Assembly (NCBI RefSeq): GCF_014268455.2
Contig: NZ_CP077085.1
Location: 2,335,001 to 2,399,000 of the forward strand
Length of the DNA: 64,000 nt
Direction: 5' to 3'
Source: Pseudomonas shahriarae
Lineage (GTDB): Bacteria; Pseudomonadota; Gammaproteobacteria; Pseudomonadales; Pseudomonadaceae
The notes under the pieces were generated by a model that saw only the letters and a list, made by a program, of their open reading frames with translations, was not told where the DNA came from and did not search any database. The position numbers and the translations under genes are program-made. The first letter of the stretch is position 1. Each line of letters begins with the position of its first letter. Positions 1-10,169 of this stretch are shown piece by piece.

Positions 1-1834
<1,834 letters not shown>

Positions 1835-2006
1835 ATAACACCCAAGCAATTTGACTACTCTTGACTTGGAAACAAGCAAAAGCATCAGATTGCGGTGTGT
1901 GAAGACGAAATGAACCGAAAGTTCGAATCTCACAAAACACCGAAAGCTGTCACATACCCAATTTGCTGAAGCGAGGCCATCTGGTCACGACTCAGTACCC
2001 GAATTT

Positions 2007-2122
2007 CTTGACGACCATAGAGCATTGGAACCACCTGATCCCATCCCGAACTCAGTAGTGAAACGATGCATCGCCGATGGTAGTGTGGGGTTTCCCCATG
2101 TGAGAGTAGGTCATCGTCAAGA
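2007..2122 (+). rRNA. 5S ribosomal RNA
   Basis: The terminal stem CTTGACGAC... pairs with ...GTCGTCAAG-like sequence (ATCGTCAAG near 2113-2121). The inner segment contains the conserved ACCTGATCCCATCCCGAACTC and the GATGGTAGTG loop of gamma-proteobacterial 5S. Length is about 116 nt. It is the last gene of the rrn operon whose 23S precedes it, and a strong terminator follows. Confidence 0.97.
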
Positions 2123-2133
2123 TTAAATTCCAG

Positions 2134-2170
2134 AACCCCTGTTTGCTAACGCAAACAGGGGTTTTGTTTT
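2134..2170 (+). terminator. rrn operon rho-independent terminator
   Basis: A perfect 13-bp stem (AACCCCTGTTTGC / GCAAACAGGGGTT, 2134-2146 and 2151-2163) closes a TAAC loop and runs into TTTTGTTTT. It starts about 12 bases after 5S, as expected for the end of an rRNA operon. Confidence 0.93.
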
Positions 2171-2355
2171 GGGCGGTCGAAAAGGCGCACGTACAAACTA
2201 GCCCGCAACTCTGCCGCTACCCACCTCAATTACCCTTCGGTCAATTCAATACAAAGTGTTTCGTCATATTTGGTATGGTGCAGCAGCTTTTCCCAGGGAC
2301 CGACTTTTCTACCGCAGGATGCGGCATCGCCCTTATTCAACGAGATGCTGTAGAA

Positions 2356-4248
2356 ATGCCCGAAGCCATACCGATCAAAGACCACGAAAAAGAGCACCGT
2401 CTGGTCAACAAGCGCCTGCTGGCCTGCGCAATACTGGTGCTTGGCATCACCTGCGCCCTGGTCGCCCGCATGTATTTCCTGCAAGTGGTGGAGTTCGACT
2501 ATCACTCCACCATCTCCGAAAACAACCGTGTCCATGTTCTGCCCATCACTCCGACTCGCGGCTTGATCTATGACCGTAACGGTGTGGTCCTGGCCGATAA
2601 CCGTCCCAGTTACAACCTGACCATCACCCGCGAACGGGCTACTGACCTGAAAGGGGAGCTGGACTCGATTATCGCTCTGCTGCACCTGCCAGCCGAAGAC
2701 CGCGCCGTCTTCGACAAGGCCCTGAAGCAAGCGCGCCACCCGTTCGTGCCCGTGACGTTGTTCTATGAGCTGACTGAAGAGCAGATTGCCATACTGGCCG
2801 TCAACGAATTCCGCCTGCCCGGCGTGGAGGTCGAGCCGCAATTCGTGCGGCACTACCCACTGGGTGCACATTTTGCGCATTCCATTGGTTACGTGGGGCG
2901 CATCAACGAGAAAGAGTCCAAGGAGCTGGATTCGGTCGAGTACCGTGGCACGCAGTCGATTGGTAAAACCGGCATCGAGCGCTTCTATGAGTCGCAGTTG
3001 CACGGCCATGTGGGTTATGAAGAGGTCGAGACCAATGCCCAGGGCCGAGTTCTGCGGGTGCTCAAGCATACCGATCCGGTTCCCGGCAAAAACATCGTCC
3101 TGAGCCTGGATATCAAGCTCCAGGAAGCCGCCGAAGAAGCCCTGGGCGATCGTCGCGGTTCAGTCGTGGCCCTCGACCCGCAAACCGGCGAAGTCCTGGC
3201 GATGGTCAGCAAACCCAGCTTCGATCCCAACTCGTTCGTCACCGGCATCAGTTTCAAGGAGTATGCCGCGTTGCATGATTCCCTCGACCGCCCCTTGTTC
3301 AACCGGGTGCTGCGCGGTTTGTATGCGCCGGGCTCGACGATCAAGCCGGAAGTGGCCATCGCCGGTCTCGACAGCGGCGTGGTCACCGCCCAGACCCGGG
3401 TCTTTGACCCTGGCTACTATCAACTGCCGAACTTTGATCACAAATACCGCAACTGGAACCACAGTGGCGATGGCTGGGTAGATATGGACGCCGCCATCAT
3501 GCGTTCCAACGACACCTACTTCTACGACCTGGCCCACAAGCTGGGGATCGACCGCTTGCACGACTACATGGCCGAATTCGGTCTCGGGCAGAAAGTCTCC
3601 CTGGATATGTTCGAAGAATCCGCCGGTCTGATGCCGTCCCAGGCCTGGAAGCGTGCAACCCGTCGCCAGCCCTGGTTCCCGGGCGAAACCGTGATCCTCG
3701 GCATCGGCCAAGGCTACATGCAGGTCACTCCGTTGCAACTGGCCCAGGCCACGGCGCTGATCGCCAACAAGGGCGTGTGGAATCGCCCGCACTTGGCTAA
3801 AACCATCGACGGCGTGCCGCCAGCGGACGAAAACCCTATGCCCAATATCGTCCTCAAGAACCCGCGCGACTGGGATCAGGTCAACCACGGCATGCAAATG
3901 GTGATGCACGACCCGCGCGGGATTGCCCGGGCGTCGGCCGCCGGTGCGCAGTACCGGATCGCGGGCAAGAGTGGTACCGCGCAGGTGGTGGCAATCAAGC
4001 AGGGCGAGCGCTACAACCGCCTGAAGACCCGCGAGCGCAACCGCGACAACGCATTGTTCGTCGGTTTCGCCCCGGCCGAGCACCCCAGGATCGTGATTTC
4101 AGTGATGATTGAAAACGGCGAGGCGGGCGGCCGCGTGGCAGGCCCGGTGGTGCGCCAGATCATGGATGCCTGGTTGCTCGATCAACAAGGCCACCTGAAA
4201 CCGCAGTACGCCACGCCGGCCAAGACATCGGGCGACCCTCGTGTCTAA
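2356..4248 (+). CDS. mrdA: Penicillin-binding protein 2 (peptidoglycan D,D-transpeptidase)
   Basis: Class B transpeptidase that cross-links peptidoglycan during cell elongation, anchored in the inner membrane with its catalytic domain in the periplasm. The ATG at 2356 gives 630 residues, the usual PBP2 length. The frame is open upstream to 2143, inside the rrn terminator, so the longer version is unlikely. One membrane segment lies near residues 19-40, followed by the PBP dimerisation region (TPTRGLIYDRNG). The catalytic motifs are all present: STIK with Ser327, SND at 384-386, KSGT at 538-541. The gene sits alone after rRNA rather than beside rodA, so it is probably a second PBP2 copy; this is inferred from context. 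The ribosome-binding site is weak (GAG about 11 nt upstream). Confidence 0.93.
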   Translation: MPEAIPIKDHEKEHRLVNKRLLACAILVLGITCALVARMYFLQVVEFDYHSTISENNRVHVLPITPTRGLIYDRNGVVLADNRPSYNLTITRERATDLKGELDSIIALLHLPAEDRAVFDKALKQARHPFVPVTLFYELTEEQIAILAVNEFRLPGVEVEPQFVRHYPLGAHFAHSIGYVGRINEKESKELDSVEYRGTQSIGKTGIERFYESQLHGHVGYEEVETNAQGRVLRVLKHTDPVPGKNIVLSLDIKLQEAAEEALGDRRGSVVALDPQTGEVLAMVSKPSFDPNSFVTGISFKEYAALHDSLDRPLFNRVLRGLYAPGSTIKPEVAIAGLDSGVVTAQTRVFDPGYYQLPNFDHKYRNWNHSGDGWVDMDAAIMRSNDTYFYDLAHKLGIDRLHDYMAEFGLGQKVSLDMFEESAGLMPSQAWKRATRRQPWFPGETVILGIGQGYMQVTPLQLAQATALIANKGVWNRPHLAKTIDGVPPADENPMPNIVLKNPRDWDQVNHGMQMVMHDPRGIARASAAGAQYRIAGKSGTAQVVAIKQGERYNRLKTRERNRDNALFVGFAPAEHPRIVISVMIENGEAGGRVAGPVVRQIMDAWLLDQQGHLKPQYATPAKTSGDPRV

Positions 4249-4327
4249 CGCCAGTATCGTCAAGCCGTCTTGGGCGAGGTTTCGCTGGGTAGATAAGCAA
4301 TTGCATTTAGCCGCAGTCTGCGCAGAT

Positions 4328-4344
4328 AATGAGATGAATTATCA
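4328..4344 (+). promoter_or_regulatory. Candidate Fur box upstream of fecI-type sigma gene
   Basis: AATGAGATGAATTATCA is embedded in GATAATGAGATGAATTATCATT, an imperfect palindrome close to the Fur consensus. The same AATG-N7-TTATCA layout stands before the other two fecI genes of the window (18001-18017 and 41880-41896). The motif is seen; Fur binding is inferred. Confidence 0.6.
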
Positions 4345-4365
4345 TTAACGTGCTTGGCTGCCCGC

Positions 4366-4878
4366 GTGTCTACTCCTACCGATCCCAAGGTCCTTCTGGC
4401 AACGCTTTATGACGACAACCATCGCTGGTTGCGCGCCTGGTTGTATCGTCAGCTCAAGTGCCCGCAAGATGCGGCGGACCTGACCCAGGACACGTTTATC
4501 CGCATTCTGGACGCGCGCCAGCTCCATCAACTCGAGGAGCCCCGCGCGTTTCTCAGTACCGTGGCGCGCCGCTTGTTGTTCAGCTTCTGGCGGCGCAAGC
4601 GGTTGGAGCAGACCTACCTCGACAGCCTGGCGCAGTTGCCGCACGCCTATACCCCTTCGGAAGAAGACCTGGCCCTGGTGCGCGAAGCGCTGGAAAGCAT
4701 CGATCGCCTGCTCAACGGCCTACCGCCGCGTGTCCGGCAAATCTTTATGCTCAATCGCCTCGAAGGCTTGTCGCAGCCCGTCATCGCCCAGCAGTTGAGC
4801 GTGTCGCTGGCCACGGTAGAGCGCGATCTGCGCCGGGCTTTCCTGCACTGCCTGGCCGAGTCGGCGGACCTGACATGA
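4366..4878 (+). CDS. FecI-type ECF sigma factor
   Basis: Extracytoplasmic-function sigma factor expected to direct RNA polymerase to the downstream TonB receptor gene when FecR relays the receptor signal. Region 2 is at about residues 10-80 (DDNHRWLRAWL, DAADLTQDTFIRIL). Region 4, with its helix-turn-helix, is at about 105-160 (LPPRVRQIFMLNRLEGLS, SLATVERDLRRA). GTG 4366 (170 residues) fits family length; TTG 4354 would add four residues. Its stop overlaps the fecR start (ATGA), indicating translational coupling. A Fur-like box precedes it, so iron repression is likely. Confidence 0.9.
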   Translation: MSTPTDPKVLLATLYDDNHRWLRAWLYRQLKCPQDAADLTQDTFIRILDARQLHQLEEPRAFLSTVARRLLFSFWRRKRLEQTYLDSLAQLPHAYTPSEEDLALVREALESIDRLLNGLPPRVRQIFMLNRLEGLSQPVIAQQLSVSLATVERDLRRAFLHCLAESADLT

Positions 4879-5849
4879 GTTACCCCAAGGTGGACGCCAC
4901 CACTCGCGCCGCCGTGGATTGGCTGCTACGCCTTGAGGCCGGGGATGACGACCCTGTGCTGCGCCAAGCCTTCGAAACCTGGCTGCGGGCCAACCCCCAG
5001 CACACCATTGCCTGGCAGCGTGTGGGCAGTTTGCTGCAGCAGCCGATTGCTGATTTGCAGCGCGTCGAAGCCCGCAGTCCCGGCCAATTGCGCGCCGTTA
5101 CCCAGGCCCTGGCGACGCCGGATTCCGAATCGCGACGCAAGGTGCTGCGCGGTGACCTGGCCCTGGTGTTGTTCGGTGTCAGCGGTGCGGCGATCTTTGA
5201 TCGCGCCCAGCCGCTCAATGGCGTGTGGGCCGACCGCCACACCGCCACCGGTGAGCGCAAGACTTTCGCTTTGGCCGATGGCAGCCGCCTGAGTCTCAAT
5301 GCCCGCAGTTCGGTGGACATCCACTTCAGTGACAGCCGTCGCCTGGTGCGCCTGCGTGAGGGCCAAGTGTTCGTGGACGTCGCCGCCGACCCGCGCCGGC
5401 CGTTTGTGATCGCCACCGCCCAGGGCGAAGTCCAGGCCCTGGGCACGCAATTCATGGTGCGCCAGGAGGCCACCGGCAGCCTGACCTCGGTGCAATTGCA
5501 CAGCGTCCAGGTCACCACGCTCGGCGGCAGCCAGCGCCGTGTAGAGGCGGGGGAGGCCGCGTGGTTCAGCGATGTCGATGTGCGCCCGGTACCGCTCTCG
5601 GTACGCAGCCGCACGGACTGGCGCGACGGTCGCGTGGATATCCGTGATGAACCCCTGGGCCTGCTGATCGACGCCCTGCGGCCGTATCGCCGGGGCGTGC
5701 TGCGGGTCAGTGAGCAAGCCGCAAAAGTACGCGTCTATGGCGTGTACCCACTGGATGATCCGGAGCAAACCCTGGAGTCGCTGGCCCAGACCTTCCCTCT
5801 GCGCATCAGTCACTACGGCCCCTGGTTGACCCTGATTGACGTGCGCTGA
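4875..5849 (+). CDS. FecR-family anti-sigma/sigma regulator
   Basis: Inner-membrane regulator that carries the signal from the TonB receptor STN domain to the FecI-type sigma factor. At 324 residues it has the full family layout. The N-terminal DUF4880 region is cytoplasmic (AAVDWLLRLEAGDDD, WLRANPQHTIAWQRV). A single membrane segment lies near 95-110 (LALVLFGVSGAAIF). The FecR core is at about 120-205 (ADGSRLSLNARSSVDI, LREGQVFVDV, ALGTQFMVR). The C-terminal domain is at about 250-320. The ATG overlaps the fecI stop by 4 nt and the receptor gene follows after about 100 bp, so this is a classic fecI-fecR-receptor module. Confidence 0.9.
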   Translation: MSYPKVDATTRAAVDWLLRLEAGDDDPVLRQAFETWLRANPQHTIAWQRVGSLLQQPIADLQRVEARSPGQLRAVTQALATPDSESRRKVLRGDLALVLFGVSGAAIFDRAQPLNGVWADRHTATGERKTFALADGSRLSLNARSSVDIHFSDSRRLVRLREGQVFVDVAADPRRPFVIATAQGEVQALGTQFMVRQEATGSLTSVQLHSVQVTTLGGSQRRVEAGEAAWFSDVDVRPVPLSVRSRTDWRDGRVDIRDEPLGLLIDALRPYRRGVLRVSEQAAKVRVYGVYPLDDPEQTLESLAQTFPLRISHYGPWLTLIDVR

Positions 5850-5855
5850 GCAGCC

Positions 5856-5872
5856 AATGGGAATTATTTTCA
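5856..5872 (+). promoter_or_regulatory. Candidate Fur-like/receptor promoter element
   Basis: AATGGGAATTATTTTCA lies just after the fecR stop and about 75 bp before the receptor start. It resembles AATGAGAATTCACCTCATT before the third receptor (40358-40376). It may bind Fur or be part of the FecI-dependent promoter; sequence resemblance only. Confidence 0.3.
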
Positions 5873-5947
5873 CTCAGCGTGAGGGGGTCGCCGATCTCGC
5901 GAGTCAAGGTTAGGGAACGCCAACCTGACAATGAGCATCCTCACCCT

Positions 5948-8377
5948 ATGGCACCCTCGATGATCCGTCCCTGCCTGTTGACCCTGGCCGTAACCCTGGC
6001 TGTGGTCGGCCACCCCGTGGCCGCCCTGGCCGATACGGCCGCCAGCACCCAGCAATATTTCAATCTGCCCGCTGCAGCCCTCGGCGATAGCCTGAGCCGG
6101 CTGTCGCGGGAAAGCGGACGCACGCTGTCGGTCAGCCCGGCCTTGCTGCAAGGCCGCCGCGCGCCGGCGTTGCAGGGCCAATACAGCCCCGAACAGGCTG
6201 CGCAACACTTGCTGAACGGCAGCGGCCTGGGCCTGACCGTCACCGACAATGGCACCTGGAGCCTGTACCTGCTGCCCGAAGGCGGCGCCTTGAACCTTGG
6301 CGCCACCACCGTCACCGGCCTGGTCGCGGAAGATGCCTGGGGCCAGGTGGATGGCTATGTGGCCACTCGCAGCGCCACGGCCACCAAGACCGATACACCG
6401 ATCCTGGAGATCCCGCAGACCGTCAACGTGGTCACCGCCGACCAGGTCAAGGTCCAGGGCGCACGCAACCTGACCCAGTCCCTGCGCTACACCCCAGGCG
6501 TCGACACCAACGGCTACACCGATCGCAACACCATCGCCGACGAGCTGACCAGCCGTGGCTTCGCGCCCACCTTGTTGTATCTCGATGGCGCTTATCTGCC
6601 TTACGCCGGCAGCCTCGGTGGTGCGCCACAGATCGATCCCTACACCCTGGAACGCATTGAAGTGCTCAAGGGCCCGGCCTCAGTGCTGTTTGGGCAGAAC
6701 CAGCCGGGCGGCATGATCAATCTGGTGTCCAAGCGGCCCACCACTGAAGCCAGGCATCAGGTCAAGTTTGGCGTGGGCAGTTACGACCGGGTCAATGGCG
6801 CCCTCGATTTCAGCGGCCCCCTCGATGAGGCAAAAACCTTGAGCTACCGTCTGATCGGCCTGGTCCGCGACGGTAACGAGATGGTCGACCATGCCACCGA
6901 CAGCCGCACCTTGCTGGCCCCCAGCCTGACCTGGGCGCCCACGGATGACACTGCCCTGACGATCTATGCGCAGATCCAACGTGACAAATCCCTGGCCGAC
7001 TACCAGGCGTTGCCGGCCATCGGCACCCTGTACCGCAACTCCAAAGGCCAGCATATCGACCGCGATACCTTCCTCGGCGACTCCGACTGGAACAACTATA
7101 TTCGCGATCAGTATGTGCTGGGCTATGACTTCTCCCATGCCTTCAACGACAACCTGGAATACCGCCAGACCGCGCGATTTACCGACGTCAACGACCGCTA
7201 CAAAGGTTTCTACCTGAACCGCTTCGTCGAGCTGCCCGATGGCAGCACCGACGACACCCGCGCCAGCCGCACCAAGCTCGACTGGCGCCAACACAACAGC
7301 GCCTACACCCTCGATAACAACCTGCAGGCCAAGTTCGCCACCGGTGCCCTGGAACACACCTTGCTGGTGGGCTTCGATCACCGCGAGTTCACCCGTAAAT
7401 ATCAGGGCTACAACCTTTACGGCGCAGAAATCATCGACCTCTACCAGCCGTCCAACTACCACACCTTTGGCCAGCCGCAACTGACCACCAAGTGGAACAA
7501 CACGGTCAAGCAGACCGGCCTCTATGCCCAGGACCAGATCAAGTTCGACCGTTTCATCCTCACCATGGGCCTGCGTGAAGACTGGGCCGAAGTAATCAAT
7601 CGCGACCTGCTGGACCACAGCACGGTGTCGCAGAAAGACAAGCAGCTCACGCGTCGCGTCGGCCTGACTTACCTCACCGACTTCGGCCTGGCGCCCTACG
7701 TCAGTTATGCCGAGTCGTTTCTGCCCAGCGTCGGCCGGCTGGCCCCGGCGCGTGGCGGCGGCGCCTATAAACCGGTGGAGGGCGAGCAGTATGAGGCAGG
7801 CCTCAAATACCAGCCCAACGACCAGTCGCTGCTGACCTTGTCGGTGTTCCAGATCAAACAGAAAAACGTCCTGACCGGCGATCTGATCTATCGCGAATAC
7901 CAGTTGCAGGAAGGCGAAGTGCGCTCGCGGGGCGTGGAATTTGAAGGCAAGGCCCGGTTTGGCCAGGTGGAGTTGATCAGTGCGCTGTCGTACCTGGACG
8001 CGATCTATACCAAGAGCAACTACGGCGACGAGGGCAACCGCAGCGAGGCGCAGGCGCCGTGGAGCGCCAGTGCCTGGGCCGACTACCACTTTGCCAGCGA
8101 TGCCCTGGCCGGCCTGACCGTAGGCGGTGGTGCGCGGTATACCGGGAAGAAGTACGGCGACTCGGCCAACACCTTCAAGACCCCGTCGTTCGTGGTCTTT
8201 GACGCCACCGTCAGCTACGACCTGAGCCGCGTCAGCCCCACATTCAAGGGGGCCGAAGCCAGCCTCAACGTGCAGAACCTGTTTGACCGCGAGTACGTTT
8301 CGTCCTGCAACTACTCCTTTGGTTGCTATTACGGCCAGGAGCGCACCGCGTCCCTGGCCGTGTCCTACGATTGGTGA
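5948..8377 (+). CDS. TonB-dependent siderophore receptor with STN signalling domain
   Basis: Outer-membrane transporter importing a ferric siderophore at the expense of TonB energy and signalling through FecR/FecI. The ATG at 5948 gives 809 residues with a signal peptide ending VAALA/D near residue 30; ATG 5960 is an alternative start. The STN domain spans about 38-95 (FNLPAAALGDSLSRLSRESG). The plug is at about 125-235 (EIPQTVNVVTADQV, IERIEVLKGP-type LERIEVLKGPASVLFGQNQP), followed by the beta-barrel. The protein ends AVSYDW, with a terminal aromatic W rather than F. The substrate cannot be read from sequence; the plug and barrel resemble the hydroxamate FhuA/FoxA class, a tentative call. 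The stop is one base from the convergent cyclase gene. Confidence 0.9.
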   Translation: MAPSMIRPCLLTLAVTLAVVGHPVAALADTAASTQQYFNLPAAALGDSLSRLSRESGRTLSVSPALLQGRRAPALQGQYSPEQAAQHLLNGSGLGLTVTDNGTWSLYLLPEGGALNLGATTVTGLVAEDAWGQVDGYVATRSATATKTDTPILEIPQTVNVVTADQVKVQGARNLTQSLRYTPGVDTNGYTDRNTIADELTSRGFAPTLLYLDGAYLPYAGSLGGAPQIDPYTLERIEVLKGPASVLFGQNQPGGMINLVSKRPTTEARHQVKFGVGSYDRVNGALDFSGPLDEAKTLSYRLIGLVRDGNEMVDHATDSRTLLAPSLTWAPTDDTALTIYAQIQRDKSLADYQALPAIGTLYRNSKGQHIDRDTFLGDSDWNNYIRDQYVLGYDFSHAFNDNLEYRQTARFTDVNDRYKGFYLNRFVELPDGSTDDTRASRTKLDWRQHNSAYTLDNNLQAKFATGALEHTLLVGFDHREFTRKYQGYNLYGAEIIDLYQPSNYHTFGQPQLTTKWNNTVKQTGLYAQDQIKFDRFILTMGLREDWAEVINRDLLDHSTVSQKDKQLTRRVGLTYLTDFGLAPYVSYAESFLPSVGRLAPARGGGAYKPVEGEQYEAGLKYQPNDQSLLTLSVFQIKQKNVLTGDLIYREYQLQEGEVRSRGVEFEGKARFGQVELISALSYLDAIYTKSNYGDEGNRSEAQAPWSASAWADYHFASDALAGLTVGGGARYTGKKYGDSANTFKTPSFVVFDATVSYDLSRVSPTFKGAEASLNVQNLFDREYVSSCNYSFGCYYGQERTASLAVSYDW

Positions 8378-8378
8378 G

Positions 8379-9350
8379 CTACTTGATCACCACCGGATTC
8401 ACCGGCGCGCCGCTGCCACCGACAATCTTCAACGGCGCGGCGGTGTAGAGGAACTTCCACTGGCCGTCGTCGGCACAATCGGCGGCCAGATCCTCCAGCA
8501 GCACGATCTCGGTAAAGGCGATGCCGAGGTTGCGCATCAGCGCGCAATGCAATGGAATCTGCACCCCCGACACCGGATCGGTGATCACCTCATTGGCGAT
8601 GGTGTCGGTCACCAGGTTGGGGATTTCCATGGCGTGGAACCACTCCACCAGTTCCCGGCTGTAGGTCAGGCCAGGTTCCACCAGGTCCTTGAAGAACTCG
8701 GTCTTGCCATACTCGTAGAACGCGCCCATGGAGCCGGTACGGATGATCAGGATGTCGCGTTTTTCGATGGTCACCCCCTGGGCCTTGGCGGCGGCCAGCA
8801 AGTCCAGGTGGTTGAAGGTTTCGCCACGGCCCAGGTATTTCTTGCCGCGATGGCGGGCCATGTCGATCAACACCGCACGCCCGACCACGCCGCGCTCGGC
8901 AATCGCCAGCACACTGGCCTTGGCCATGCCGCCGACGGTGCTCATGGCGTCGTAGCCGTTCCACAGTTGATTGTCGTACCAGGCATGCCCGAGGGCGTCG
9001 TACTGGGTCGAGCCTTGCAACTGCATGAAGATCACATCGTCGCAATACGCCGCGCCGCCGGTCATTTCGGGTTGCTTGCCGAAGTGATAGTGGCTGTGAT
9101 CCAGGGTATTGAAGCGCATCGACGGGTTGCGCGCCGGCCACATCGGGTCACCGCCCGGATGGCCGATCTGCACTTGCAGGGTGAAGGTCTTGCCCTGGCG
9201 CACCGAAGCGACACCGCGCAGTACTTCGGCTTCGGTCAGGTAGTTGAGGGCGCCGACTTCATCGTCCGGTCCCCATTTGCCCCAGTTCTTTGGCAGGCCT
9301 TCGAGTAATTGCCTGGTGTTCGGTTCGTTCTTGTTATGTAAGTCACACAT
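8379..9350 (-). CDS. Cyclase-family (PF04199-like) metal-dependent hydrolase
   Basis: Probable hydrolase of the kynurenine-formamidase/cyclase fold, 323 residues from ATG 9350. The family metal motif HxGTHxDAPxH appears here as QGSTQYDALGHAWYD. The Asp and the last His are kept, but the two early His positions are Gln-type; this occurs in a bacterial subfamily and may change the metal site. It is the last gene of a minus-strand set read lysR, tartrate-type dehydrogenase, aldehyde dehydrogenase, SDR, cyclase, with 28 bp to the SDR. Its stop is one base from the convergent receptor stop, leaving no room for a terminator between them. The substrate is unknown. Confidence 0.8.
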   Translation of the reverse strand: MCDLHNKNEPNTRQLLEGLPKNWGKWGPDDEVGALNYLTEAEVLRGVASVRQGKTFTLQVQIGHPGGDPMWPARNPSMRFNTLDHSHYHFGKQPEMTGGAAYCDDVIFMQLQGSTQYDALGHAWYDNQLWNGYDAMSTVGGMAKASVLAIAERGVVGRAVLIDMARHRGKKYLGRGETFNHLDLLAAAKAQGVTIEKRDILIIRTGSMGAFYEYGKTEFFKDLVEPGLTYSRELVEWFHAMEIPNLVTDTIANEVITDPVSGVQIPLHCALMRNLGIAFTEIVLLEDLAADCADDGQWKFLYTAAPLKIVGGSGAPVNPVVIK

Positions 9351-9378
9351 ATCGACTCCGATCCCTTTGGTCGTTGAG

Positions 9379-10137
9379 TTACACGCAGCGCCCACCGTCG
9401 ACTTCAAGGCAGGTGCCGGTGATAAAGGCCGCTTCGTCCGAGGCCAGATACAGGCAGGCATTGGCCACGTCCTGCGGGGTGGAAAAACGTCCCAGGGGGA
9501 TGGTCGCCATGAACTTCTGGCGGTTTTCCGGGGTGTCCGGCACGCCCATGAACTCACTGAGCAACGCGGTTGCGCCGACCACCGGGTTCACGCAATTGAC
9601 GCGGATATTGTCCGGCCCCAGCTCCGCCGCCATGGTTTTGCTCATGACCACCACCGCACCCTTGCTGCCGTTATACCAGACCAGTCCCGGGCGCGGGCGG
9701 ATCGCTGCGGTCGAGGCAATATTGACGAACACGCCGCCGCCCTGGCCGCGAAAATGCGGCACAAAATGCCTGGCGCTGAGGAAGATGCTTTTGACGTTGA
9801 CCGCGAACACCCGGTCGAACTCGGCCTCGTCCACTTCCAGCATCGGCCGGTTGCGGTGGGTGGTGCCGGCGTTGTTGATGACGATATCCAGCGCGCCGAA
9901 TTGCTCCAGGGTGGCGCGCAGCAGCGCGCCCACGCTTTCGTCGTTGGCCACATTGACCTCGACGAAATGGGCATGGCCGCCGCTGGCGGCGATCTCATTG
10001 ACCACCCGCTGGCCGCCGGTTGCGTTCATGTCGGCGACGATAACCCGCGCACCCTGTTGGGCAAAGGTCTTGGCGATGCCTTCGCCAAACCCGGAGCCAG
10101 CGCCGGTGACGATGGCAACTTTGTTTGCTAGACGCAT
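9379..10137 (-). CDS. Short-chain dehydrogenase/reductase (classical SDR)
   Basis: NAD(P)-dependent oxidoreductase of the classical SDR type, 252 residues. The dinucleotide motif TGAGSGFG is at 11-18, NNAG at 88-91, and the catalytic Ser142, Tyr155 and Lys159 (YNGSK) are intact. The C-terminus ends in the usual GxxxxVDGG form. Asp36 after the second beta strand (VIVADMN) suggests preference for NAD over NADP. It lies 32 bp after the aldehyde dehydrogenase and 28 bp before the cyclase gene, so it is probably co-transcribed and oxidises an alcohol or hydroxy acid within the same pathway. The exact substrate is not evident. Confidence 0.88.
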   Translation of the reverse strand: MRLANKVAIVTGAGSGFGEGIAKTFAQQGARVIVADMNATGGQRVVNEIAASGGHAHFVEVNVANDESVGALLRATLEQFGALDIVINNAGTTHRNRPMLEVDEAEFDRVFAVNVKSIFLSARHFVPHFRGQGGGVFVNIASTAAIRPRPGLVWYNGSKGAVVVMSKTMAAELGPDNIRVNCVNPVVGATALLSEFMGVPDTPENRQKFMATIPLGRFSTPQDVANACLYLASDEAAFITGTCLEVDGGRCV

Positions 10138-10169
10138 GGAGTGTGCTCCTTTCTTGTTGTTGTAATGGC

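Noticed and set aside
1835..2006. tRNA gene in the 23S-5S spacer
   Set aside because: No cloverleaf or T-loop GTTCRAATC with matching acceptor stem; only short processing stems.
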